From contig JACPMQ010000007.1 in the NCBI GenBank assembly GCA_016185955.1, positions 1 through 31,305 on the forward strand: a DNA stretch of 31,305 bases, written 5' to 3'. The notes beneath the pieces were generated by a model, which was not told the DNA's origin, searched no databases, and saw nothing but the letters and a program-made list of their open reading frames with translations. This document shows positions 24,361 through 31,282 of this stretch, in pieces. Source of the stretch: Candidatus Woesearchaeota archaeon (lineage in GTDB: Archaea; Nanobdellota; Nanobdellia; Woesearchaeales; GW2011-AR4). The first letter of the stretch is position 1. Each line of letters starts with the position of its first letter. The position numbers were made by a program, and so were the translations under genes.

Positions 24361-24370
24361 CTTATATAAA
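24361..24370 (-). promoter_or_regulatory. TATA box of the PEGA lipoprotein gene
   Basis: TTTATATAAG on the minus strand, 25-27 nt upstream of the ATG at 24339. The target duplication of the adjoining element begins 9 bases upstream of it. Confidence 0.6.
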
Positions 24371-24386
24371 AATTTATTCTTTTAAT

Positions 24387-24780
24387 GTAAATGCTGACAC
24401 CACATGAAGGGTTTTTGCGAAAGTAAGTGCTTGTGCGTATAGTGGCGCAACTAAATAATGGAACAATAATTATTGCGCCACTATGCTAAAGAACACAAAG
24501 TATAGGAACGGAAGTCAATAATCGTAATAGATGTTCCGTTCCTATATTTAGAGGAATTTAACAATTAATTCAGAAACTGCTAACAATATAAGTGGCTGCT
24601 CCAGAGCCGCGCTACAGGCAAAATGGCGCATCTTGATTCTTTTTTTAACTAAATTATTTTGCGCATACGCGCCATTTTGATAGCACACTTAACATTCTTC
24701 TGCCCGCCCACCGCCCCTAATAATGGAGCAGCCACTTCAATGTTCCATATATATTTAGAATAAGAGGTGTTAGCAGTTAC
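24387..24780. mobile_element. Composite MITE-like element, 394 bp, with family A and family C cores and an 8-bp target duplication
   Basis: Ends GTAAATGCTGACACC and GGTGTTAGCAGTTAC are inverted repeats, flanked by CTTTTAAT on both sides (24379-24386 and 24781-24788). The left part is family A (GGGTTTTTGCGAAA, the ATAGTGGCGCAA hairpin and the TATAGGAACGGA hairpin). The right part holds the family C core in reverse (24590-24737), bounded by AAGTGGCTGCTCC and GGAGCAGCCACTT. A further internal CTGCTAACA (24577-24585) pairs with the right end. This is either an insertion of one element into another or recombination between shells. Confidence 0.9.
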
Positions 24781-25840
24781 CTTTTAATAAACCATCTACA
24801 TAAGAATAAGGAGCATTGCATCTTATTCCCGTTCCTGAAAAGTGAGTGGCAGAAGCCTTAAAGCCGTTTTTTCTAATTTTTTTGATTATATCCTCTTTTT
24901 TCATTAATGTTCTAAGTTTCTCCTTTTTTGCAATATAGTGAATGTCATAAAACCCTATTGCATTTAGTTTTGATTCTTCCGCAATTAATCTTAACAATTT
25001 TATAGCCTCATCATCCATGTCCAAATGATGTTTCAGCTTTATTGTTGCATTGAGCATATTTTTTGCCAGCTTAATATCCCATAAATTTCCCTTCCATAAA
25101 GGTCCAGTGTTTTCATGCATGCCTTGTTGCTTTGCTATTTCATCCACGTATTTTTTGCCTTTAATGCACTGGAAAAAAATCCTGAAATAATGCTCCCTGT
25201 AATATGAAAATACAGGAATCAAGGATTTCTCATACTGCATGCCTATTAATTGTATTTTTCTTATTAATATCCTTAATCCTGTTTCATGCATCATATAATC
25301 TCTTTTTGGCAAAGCCCAGTATTTTCTGATGCATGCTTTTGGGTAAGTGCCTGTTAACGCTGCTGTATCAGTGTTTGTCACAGCCAAAATGCTTCTTCTT
25401 GATAGCCTCTTTACTGCAGCATCAAGGAAAAAATTTGATGTGCCCCATGGGTCAATATCTATGTAGTCAAAGCCTTTGGAATTAAGCAAAAATAAGTTTG
25501 CGTCCTCATTAAACACAGATACCTTATCTTTATCCTTTATCTTGTTTAAGCTTAGATTAGCATTTATTGACTTTACAGCCTTCTCGCTGTAATCGTTAAA
25601 GCTTATGCTTCGTATTTTATCCTTGTTCAGCTCTTTAAGGAATCTTATGCCCCTTACTCCGGAGCCTGCAAGAGGCAGCGCAATTCTCATGTTATTGCTG
25701 TCAATGCAGCTTAACAGCAAGATTGAGATGTCCCTGTTTAGCTTCATAACAGGGTTGTAGAAAACTTCCATCTTTTTGGATATTTTTTCCTCCTTTTTTA
25801 TTTTTATTAATGCCTTTCCTTCCTTTACAATTTCATGCAT
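24770..25840 (-). CDS. trm1: tRNA (guanine26-N2)-dimethyltransferase Trm1
   Basis: 356 residues from the ATG at 25840 (MHEIVKEGKALIKI). The methyltransferase core has VFYNPVMKLNRDISILLL, PLAGSGVRGIRFLKE (SAM loop) and DYIDIDPWGTSNFFLDAAV (the Trm1 DPxG motif), TNTDTAALTGTYPKAC, and a C-terminal domain with GPLWKGNLWD. It makes m2,2G26 in tRNA. The last codons and stop (GNC, TAA) come from the end of the mobile element at 24387-24780; without it the frame would read LLKE and stop. Divergent from the PIN gene. Confidence 0.95.
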   Translation of the reverse strand: MHEIVKEGKALIKIKKEEKISKKMEVFYNPVMKLNRDISILLLSCIDSNNMRIALPLAGSGVRGIRFLKELNKDKIRSISFNDYSEKAVKSINANLSLNKIKDKDKVSVFNEDANLFLLNSKGFDYIDIDPWGTSNFFLDAAVKRLSRRSILAVTNTDTAALTGTYPKACIRKYWALPKRDYMMHETGLRILIRKIQLIGMQYEKSLIPVFSYYREHYFRIFFQCIKGKKYVDEIAKQQGMHENTGPLWKGNLWDIKLAKNMLNATIKLKHHLDMDDEAIKLLRLIAEESKLNAIGFYDIHYIAKKEKLRTLMKKEDIIKKIRKNGFKASATHFSGTGIRCNAPYSYVDGLLKGNC

Positions 25841-25887
25841 AAAAAAGGCAAAATTCAAATACAAATAAAAAAATATCTATTTATAAA

Positions 25888-26277
25888 ATGGAAAAAATAC
25901 TGTTGGACACAAATTTCTTGCTTTTGCCTTATCAGTTTAAGGTAGATATATTCACCCAGATAGACAGGATAATGCTTGACTACAAGCTTTTTGTCCTTGA
26001 TAAAACCATAGATGAGCTTAAAAGCATCTTGCTGCAGCAAAAGGGCAAAGATAAAGATGCAGCAAAAATCGCATTAAAACTGGTGTCATTAAAGAATATT
26101 GGCATTTTAAAGACAGACAGCAATAAAAAAACCGATGAGATTATTGCCGAGGTTTCTTTTAAGGAGGGGTTTGTTGTAGCTACGCAAGATAAGGAGCTAA
26201 GGCAGAGATTAAGGGAAAAAAACATTCCTGTTATAATACTAAGGAAGAAAAAAGTAGTACGGTTTCTTAATTGCTAG
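25888..26277 (+). CDS. PIN-domain ribonuclease, archaeal Fcf1/VapC9-like
   Basis: 129 residues, a single PIN domain. ILLDTNFLLLPYQFKVDIF carries the first catalytic Asp (D7), KTIDELKSI supplies the acidic residue of helix 3, and FVVATQDKELRQRLRE the C-terminal Asp. The order and spacing match the archaeal relatives of Fcf1/Utp24, which in eukaryotes cut pre-rRNA. No antitoxin gene is adjacent, which favours an RNA-processing role over a toxin. Stop is TAG. The start lies 47 bases from that of trm1 on the other strand. Confidence 0.85.
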   Translation: MEKILLDTNFLLLPYQFKVDIFTQIDRIMLDYKLFVLDKTIDELKSILLQQKGKDKDAAKIALKLVSLKNIGILKTDSNKKTDEIIAEVSFKEGFVVATQDKELRQRLREKNIPVIILRKKKVVRFLNC

Positions 26278-26295
26278 ATTCAATAATCTTTAATG

Positions 26296-26337
26296 GCCAA
26301 CTTGCACTACAAGGGATTTTATATTTTTTAAGTTGGC
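26296..26337. repeat. Inverted repeat between the PIN gene and the methyltransferase gene
   Basis: GCCAACTT (26296-26303) and AAGTTGGC (26330-26337) with an AT-rich 26-base loop. Possible terminator of the PIN gene or operator for the modification genes, whose TATA box (TTTATAA, 26362-26368) follows. Confidence 0.4.
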
Positions 26338-26370
26338 TGCACCATAAACCTACCAGTTAAGTTTATAAAG

Positions 26371-27225
26371 ATGACTATGCTGTTTAATTATGAAATGGGG
26401 ATAGGTCATAAGACTTTTTTTGAAGCTAAAAATGCAAAAATAATAAAGGATGATGTTCTAACTACAGAAGAAATTAACAATGGAGAAATTGACTTAATTG
26501 TTACTTCTCCACCTTATAATGTAGATATAAAGTATAGCTCTCATGATGACCAAATATCTTATGAAAAATATTTAGAGTTTAGTGAAAAATGGCTGACTCG
26601 GTGTTTTCACTGGCTTAAGGATGGCGGAAGGCTTTGTCTTAATATACCTTTAGATAAGAATAAAGGCGGTCAACAAAGCGTTGGTGCAGATTTAACTACT
26701 ATTGCGAAGAATATAGGATTTAAGTATCATTCAACAATAATTTGGAATGAAGGGAATATTTCAAGGAGAACTGCCTGGGGCTCTTGGCTTAGCGCCTCTG
26801 CACCTTATGTAATTGCACCTGTGGAATTGATAGTTGTTCTTTATAAGAAAGAATGGAAAAAATTGAGAACTGATAAAAAATCTGATTTACAAAAAAAGGA
26901 ATTTATTGATTGGACAAATGGTTTATGGACGTTTCAAGGTGAAAGTAAAAAAAGAATAGGGCATCCAGCACCGTTCCCTATAGAACTGCCCAAACGATGC
27001 ATTAAACTATTTAGTTTTGTTGGTGATGTTGTGCTTGATCCTTTTATGGGAAGTGGTACAACTTTGGTTGCTGCAAGTCTTAACAATAGAAAAGGTTTAG
27101 GCGTAGAAATTGATGAGGAATATTGCAATTTGGCAAAAAATAGACTTACAAAGGAAGCACATGTTTTGAATCGTAAATTAGTGGAACATGAAAAAGAGAT
27201 TAGCAGACAAAAGGTCCTAGCATGA
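26371..27225 (+). CDS. Type II DNA methyltransferase, beta class (N4-cytosine or N6-adenine)
   Basis: 284 residues. The catalytic motif IV comes first (TSPPYN, 45-50) and the SAM motif I last (DPFMGSGT, 223-230), the order of beta-class enzymes. TSPPY is more typical of N4-cytosine enzymes, but N6-adenine is possible. HPAPFP and GVEIDEEYCNLAKNRL are usual companions. The internal ATG at 26395 (MGIGHKTFFE) is an alternative start because the TATA box TTTATAA at 26362-26368 is about 30 nt before it. The stop overlaps the nuclease gene's ATG (ATGA), so this is the modification half of a restriction-modification unit. Confidence 0.93.
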   Translation: MTMLFNYEMGIGHKTFFEAKNAKIIKDDVLTTEEINNGEIDLIVTSPPYNVDIKYSSHDDQISYEKYLEFSEKWLTRCFHWLKDGGRLCLNIPLDKNKGGQQSVGADLTTIAKNIGFKYHSTIIWNEGNISRRTAWGSWLSASAPYVIAPVELIVVLYKKEWKKLRTDKKSDLQKKEFIDWTNGLWTFQGESKKRIGHPAPFPIELPKRCIKLFSFVGDVVLDPFMGSGTTLVAASLNNRKGLGVEIDEEYCNLAKNRLTKEAHVLNRKLVEHEKEISRQKVLA

Positions 27226-27809
27226 AAAATAAAGAGATAAGCCAGATGGACCTAATTATGGAATATTTTAAGAAATATCTAAAGAAAGAAATTCATCATC
27301 CCGAAATTGTTGATTGGGTAGTTGAGGAATATAAAAAAAGAACAGGAAAAGTTTTTAGAGATCCCGACAGAGGAATTAGGAAATTATCTCAAGATGGTTT
27401 ACTTATAAAAATAAAAAAAGGAGTTTATAAGTATGATCCAGATTTTGTAAGTAACAGACAACTTGAAGAATTTACTGCTTCACAAAAGGCAGAAATTTTC
27501 AAGAGGGATGATTACAGGTGTGTGGTTTGCGGAAGAGGAACAGGCGACGGCGTTGAGATTCATGCAGACCATATTAAACCAAAAGAGTTTGGCGGAAAGG
27601 CAGAAATTGAAAATGGACAAACATTATGTGCATAGCATAATTTCCAAAAGAAATATTACAAACAAACTGAAACAGGAAAACGAATGTTTATTAGGCTTTA
27701 TGAAATGGCAAAGAAAAATAAGGATAAAGAATTAATGAAATTTTGTGAGCGAGTTTTAACCCTTTATGAAAAAAGTAATGTAAATGGGCACATTGTTTGG
27801 AAAAAATAA
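27222..27809 (+). pseudogene. HNH restriction endonuclease interrupted by an in-frame TAG
   Basis: The frame runs 137 codons to a TAG at 27633-27635 and then stays open for another 57 codons to TAA at 27807. The N-terminal about 75 residues form a winged-helix-like domain. The HNH nuclease follows: KRDDYRCVVCG (zinc cysteines 100 and 103), VEIHADHIKP (H114, H117), GQTLCA, then TAG, then HNFQKKYYKQ. The stop falls between the LC and HN of the motif, so the short product lacks the last catalytic/metal-binding residues. CAG (Gln) to TAG is the simplest change. Other genes here end in TAG, so general recoding is unlikely. ATGA coupling to the methyltransferase supports a restriction partner. Confidence 0.75.
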
Positions 27810-27851
27810 ATTATGTCTTACCCCTAACTAATAAGTTCCTACAATATAGCG

Positions 27852-27940
27852 GAGAACACAAATAATCAATTAGTAATAGTTTGTGTTCTCTAATATAGTG
27901 GCACAATAAGTATTTCTCAATCATTTAGTTGCGCCACTAT
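27852..27940 (-). repeat. Family A double-hairpin core without terminal repeats
   Basis: Read on the minus strand it is ATAGTGGCGCAA..TTGTGCCACTAT (27929-27940/27895-27906) followed by GAGAACACAAA..TTTGTGTTCTC (27880-27890/27852-27862), the same two hairpins in the same order as in 8112-8199. The loops are similar but not identical. No inverted ends or target duplication are visible. It overlaps the last codons of gmhB. Confidence 0.85.
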
Positions 27941-28465
27941 AAATTCGGCAGCCTCTAAAAAATTTTTTGCTATAAAATCCGGCTTTATTTCACTTTTTTT
28001 TAAGTCGTCTAAATGTTTTTTGCCATGCCCTGTAAGCAGATAAATGGTTTTGCAGCCTGCTTTTACGCCCATTTCCGTGTCATGCGGATGATCGCCAATG
28101 AGCCATGATTTTTTTATGTCAATGCCAAATTCTTTTTCAGCGTCCATTACATACTTTGTATGAGGCTTTCTGCATTTGCATAGCTCTTCAGGAGTATGCG
28201 GGCAGTAATATACTTTTTTTATTTCAACGCTTTCTTTTTTTAATTCACTGACAAGCTTTTCATTGAATTTGTGCATGTCTTTTTCTGTATGAATGCCCCT
28301 TCCAATGCCGGATTGATTAGTTATAACAATAAAAATAAATTCCTTTGAAAGAAGCCTTAATCCTTCTATTACCCCATAAAGCAGCTTGAAATCTTCCACT
28401 TTATGGACATAACCCGGATCATAGTTCAAAGTACCGTCTCTGTCTAAAAACACGGCTTTAACCAT
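27917..28465 (-). CDS. gmhB: D-glycero-D-manno-heptose 1,7-bisphosphate phosphatase (GmhB, HAD family)
   Basis: 182 residues. The HAD nucleophile motif FLDRDGTLN (D8, D10) is followed by TNQSGIGRG, the GmhB zinc site CPHTPEELCKCRKP (Cys88, His90, Cys96, Cys98), and GDHPHDTEMG. It removes the C1 or C7 phosphate of heptose bisphosphate in ADP- or GDP-heptose synthesis. I use the ATG at 28465, which overlaps the kinase stop. The last residues (IVAQLND) and the stop are encoded within the mobile hairpin at 27895-27940. Histidinol phosphatase-like relatives share the motifs; the operon decides for heptose. Confidence 0.92.
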   Translation of the reverse strand: MVKAVFLDRDGTLNYDPGYVHKVEDFKLLYGVIEGLRLLSKEFIFIVITNQSGIGRGIHTEKDMHKFNEKLVSELKKESVEIKKVYYCPHTPEELCKCRKPHTKYVMDAEKEFGIDIKKSWLIGDHPHDTEMGVKAGCKTIYLLTGHGKKHLDDLKKSEIKPDFIAKNFLEAAEFIVAQLND

Positions 28466-29438
28466 TTTCAATGCTTTTCTTTAATTCGTCTATATTTACA
28501 GTGGAAGTTCCGATTTTGCCTACAGTTATGCCAGCTGCGTGATTGGCTATGATTGCTGCCTGTTTAAAAGATGCTCCGGAAGTTAAAGCCAAGCAAAGAG
28601 ATGCAACAACAGTGTCGCCTGCGCCAGTAACATCATAAACCTCTTTTGCAAAAGTCGGTATGTGCGTTACAGCCATATTTTTCTCAAATAATGACATGCC
28701 TTTTTCTCCTTTGGTTATCAGCACATTGCTGTTTAAATCTTTTAACAGCTTTTTGCCCATTCTTTCTATGTCCCTATCAGATATTTCCTCTTCTGCAAAT
28801 CCGGTCATTTGATGAGCCTCGCTATGATTCGGAGTTATTATAGTAGCGTTCTTGTAAAACTTTTTATGCTGGGGCTTTGGGTCAACTACAACCATTTTTC
28901 CTTTATTTTTGCAGAGAGCTGTCAATTTTTCCATTAGCTGTTTTGTAACAACCCCTTTTGCATAGTCTGAGACTATAACTGCATCAATGCCATTTATTTT
29001 TCCAGAAATAAAATTCAATATCTTATTTTCAATATTTGCATCAACATAATTCTTTTTTTCATAGTCAACCCTTAAGAGCTGCTGGGATCTCGCAATAATC
29101 CTCACCTTTTGTATTGTCGGCCTGTTTGAGTCAATAAAAATACCATTTACATCTATTTTTCTTTTTTTTAGCTCATTAATCAAAATGTTGTTTGCATCCC
29201 CTTTTCCTATTGTTCCCACCATAAATGATTTTGAATTAAATGATGCCAGATTATTTGCTACATTTGCAGCGCCTCCTGGCGCATAAGTCTCTTTTAAGAC
29301 GTTAACAACCTGCACAGGAGCTTCCGGGCTTATTCTCGAGACATCCCCCCATATATACTTGTCAAGCATTATGTCTCCAAGCACAAGAATTTTCCTGTCT
29401 TTGAATTTATCAATTATTTTTATAAGGCTATTCATCAT
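28458..29438 (-). CDS. hldA: D-glycero-D-manno-heptose 7-phosphate kinase (HldA / HldE N-terminal type, PfkB family)
   Basis: 326 residues, one PfkB ribokinase domain. The N-terminal KILVLGDIMLDKYIWGDVSR and SPEAPVQVV are hallmarks of RfaE/HldE kinases, with GGAANVANNLA, TPNHSEAHQMTG, and the catalytic DVTGAGDTVVA near residue 265. It phosphorylates heptose 7-phosphate at C1. The C-terminal nucleotidyltransferase domain of bifunctional HldE is absent, and no separate nucleotidyltransferase gene is in the window. It overlaps both neighbouring genes. Confidence 0.92.
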   Translation of the reverse strand: MMNSLIKIIDKFKDRKILVLGDIMLDKYIWGDVSRISPEAPVQVVNVLKETYAPGGAANVANNLASFNSKSFMVGTIGKGDANNILINELKKRKIDVNGIFIDSNRPTIQKVRIIARSQQLLRVDYEKKNYVDANIENKILNFISGKINGIDAVIVSDYAKGVVTKQLMEKLTALCKNKGKMVVVDPKPQHKKFYKNATIITPNHSEAHQMTGFAEEEISDRDIERMGKKLLKDLNSNVLITKGEKGMSLFEKNMAVTHIPTFAKEVYDVTGAGDTVVASLCLALTSGASFKQAAIIANHAAGITVGKIGTSTVNIDELKKSIENG

Positions 29439-30357
29439 ACCACCTTACGCTGTTAAGCCAGCTTATATAATCTTTTATTCCATCTTTTAATGAGTATTTT
29501 GATTTAAATCCCAAAAGCTGCTCTGCCTTTGATGTGTGCGCTTGCGTGTTATTTTGATAAGTTTTTGGCTCATAAGGCATGTCGACATATTCCATTTCAA
29601 GATTTTTTCCAAGCTCCTTGTTTAAAGCCTTAACCAAATCATTAAATGTTGTTGCTATTCCTGTGCCTACATTTACAATGCAGCTTTTTTTTGCATGCAA
29701 GGCTTTTATTGTTGCATCAATAACATCTTTAACATAAATATGATCGCGTTTTTGCTCGCCAAATTTGAAAATTCTCGGGTTTTTTTCATCTTTTATCTGC
29801 CTGGCAAGATGATAAACCATAGAAGCAGCCCTTCCCTTGTATTTTTCCCTAGGGCCAAAAACATTGAAGTATCTTAGCCCCACAATATGCATTTTTCTGA
29901 ATAATTGAGAGGCGATTTTATCCATTTCCAGCTTAGATTTTGCATAAGAGCTTAGAAGTTCCTTTTTTTGATTTTCTTTCATCGGCACATTGCCATTGCC
30001 ATATAAGGAAGCAGTGGAAGCGTAAATTAATTTAGCGTTGTTTTTTTGCGCAAATTTTATTATATTATAAAAGCCCTGCACATTTTTGTTATAGGTTTCC
30101 TTGTCATTGGGGTATCTTGGATCCGTTATTGCAGCTTCATGGAATATAGCGTCGAATCTTTCGTTTAAACCATTTTCGTTTAAATCAAATTGCTTAGAGA
30201 CATCAAGCTCGATGAATTTTCCGTTAAAGCCGTTTAAATTTTTTTTATTGCCTGTCAGCAAATTATCAGCTATTGTAACCTCATGCCCATTTTTTTCCAA
30301 TTCCAAAGCGAGGTTAGATCCTATAAATCCAGAACCTCCGGTGACTAAGCATTTCAT
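29428..30357 (-). CDS. hldD: NAD(P)-dependent sugar epimerase, HldD-like (ADP-heptose 6-epimerase)
   Basis: 309 residues, extended short-chain dehydrogenase. TGGSGFIGSN (6-15) binds the cofactor, D31 at the end of strand 2 suggests NAD, and Y138-xxx-K142 is the catalytic pair. LRYFNVFGPRE followed by GRAASMVYHLARQ and FKFGEQKRDHIYVKDV match HldD more closely than UDP-glucose 4-epimerases. In HldD the enzyme inverts C6 of the nucleotide-heptose. The ATG overlaps the gmhA stop and the TAG stop overlaps the kinase start. UDP-hexose epimerase remains an alternative. Confidence 0.85.
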   Translation of the reverse strand: MKCLVTGGSGFIGSNLALELEKNGHEVTIADNLLTGNKKNLNGFNGKFIELDVSKQFDLNENGLNERFDAIFHEAAITDPRYPNDKETYNKNVQGFYNIIKFAQKNNAKLIYASTASLYGNGNVPMKENQKKELLSSYAKSKLEMDKIASQLFRKMHIVGLRYFNVFGPREKYKGRAASMVYHLARQIKDEKNPRIFKFGEQKRDHIYVKDVIDATIKALHAKKSCIVNVGTGIATTFNDLVKALNKELGKNLEMEYVDMPYEPKTYQNNTQAHTSKAEQLLGFKSKYSLKDGIKDYISWLNSVRWYDE

Positions 30358-30935
30358 TTTTTATTTTTTTCAAATAATTCTTTTTCTGCAAGTTCGCAGA
30401 TAATATGCAGTATTGTAAGATGGGCTTCTTGTATTCGAGGAGTATTGTCAGAAGGTATTATTATCTCAATATCTGAAGTATTAACTTGCCTTCCGCCATT
30501 TTTTCCAAGAAGCCCTATTGCCTTCATATTCATTTTTTTTGCCTTCTGCACGGCATTAATTATATTCTGTGAATTTCCGCTGGTGGATAATGCAATCAGA
30601 ACATCTCCTTTATTGCCTAAAGCCTCCAATTGCCTTTCAAATATTTTCTCAAAGCCATAATCATTGCCTATGGCAGTTATTGCTGCCATATCGGTTGTCA
30701 ATGCTATTGCAGAAAGGGCTTTTCTTTCCATCTTATACCTACCTGTAAATTCCGCTGCTATGTGGGAAGCCTGTGTTGAAGAGCCGCCATTGCCTATCAA
30801 TAAGAGCTTATTTCCATTTTTCATGCAGCTTACAACCAGCTTAACGCACTCTTCTATTTTTTTAGCATACTTTTCAGCAATTTCTTTGCTTAAAGCGCTG
30901 CTTTCATTTAGCATTGATATTATCTCCTGATTCAT
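30354..30935 (-). CDS. gmhA: Sedoheptulose 7-phosphate isomerase (GmhA, SIS domain)
   Basis: 193 residues, a single SIS domain. GNGGSSTQASHIAAEFTGRY (48-67), IALTTDMAAITAIGND and STSGNSQNI (117-125) match GmhA, which converts sedoheptulose 7-phosphate to D-glycero-D-manno-heptose 7-phosphate, the first step of activated-heptose synthesis. It leads the operon gmhA-hldD-hldA-gmhB, with overlaps at each junction. The promoter has a TATA box about 29 nt upstream and a 17-bp palindrome over the expected transcription start. Confidence 0.93.
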   Translation of the reverse strand: MNQEIISMLNESSALSKEIAEKYAKKIEECVKLVVSCMKNGNKLLLIGNGGSSTQASHIAAEFTGRYKMERKALSAIALTTDMAAITAIGNDYGFEKIFERQLEALGNKGDVLIALSTSGNSQNIINAVQKAKKMNMKAIGLLGKNGGRQVNTSDIEIIIPSDNTPRIQEAHLTILHIICELAEKELFEKNKK

Positions 30936-30936
30936 G

Positions 30937-30953
30937 GTATGAACTGTTCATAC
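30937..30953. promoter_or_regulatory. 17-bp perfect palindrome next to the gmhA start (probable operator)
   Basis: GTATGAACTGTTCATAC consists of two 8-bp arms around one base. It begins one base from the start codon and covers the expected transcription start, a position where a bound repressor would block initiation. Confidence 0.55.
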
Positions 30954-30960
30954 TATCAAG

Positions 30961-30968
30961 TATTTAAA
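30961..30968 (-). promoter_or_regulatory. TATA box of the heptose operon
   Basis: TTTAAATA on the minus strand, centred 29 nt upstream of the gmhA ATG, consistent with a leaderless operon mRNA. The target duplication of the adjoining element starts 6 bases upstream of it. Confidence 0.6.
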
Positions 30969-30982
30969 CTTTTCGCCACAAA

Positions 30983-31282
30983 GGCTCAGTAGAAATCCTT
31001 AACAAATATAAGTGGCTGCTCCAAAATAAGGGGCGGTGGGCGGGCAGAAGAATGTTAAGTGTGCTATCAAAATGGCGTGTATGCGCAAAATAATTTTGTT
31101 ATATAGGCACGGACATTAATTTCCGTAAATAAATTATCCGTGCCTATATACTGCGGACTTTGACAATTATTACGGAAATCAAAGTCCGCTCGTATAGTAA
31201 GAATCAAGATGCGCCATTTTGCCTACAGCGCGGCTCTGGAGCAGCCACTTTAGTTTTTGACTTTTAGGATTTCTACTGAGCC
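30983..31282 (+). mobile_element. MITE-like element (family C), 300 bp, with two extra hairpins and an 8-bp target duplication
   Basis: Same ends as 19197-19405 (GGCTCAGTAGAAATCCT and its inverse) and same nested AAGTGGCTGCTCCA pair; GCCACAAA flanks both sides (30975-30982 and 31283-31290). The middle carries about 90 extra bases that form two hairpins, ATATAGGCACGGA (31101-31113/31137-31149) and GCGGACTTTGA (31153-31163/31179-31189). They resemble in size and layout the hairpins of family A. No coding capacity. It fills most of the gene-free right end of the window. Confidence 0.9.

Noticed and set aside
25888..26277. PIN protein as a VapC toxin of a toxin-antitoxin pair
   Set aside because: No small antitoxin gene is adjacent, and the sequence pattern fits the Fcf1-like archaeal PIN group better.
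27633..27635. TAG read as a sense codon throughout this genome (recoding)
   Set aside because: RNase J, PIN, pheT, the CBS gene, the epimerase gene and the lamin-tail gene all end at TAG where the protein families end, so TAG is a normal stop here.
8081..31282. The repeats as a CRISPR array
   Set aside because: Copies are dispersed, long, palindromic and flanked by target duplications; there is no regular repeat-spacer pattern and no cas gene.
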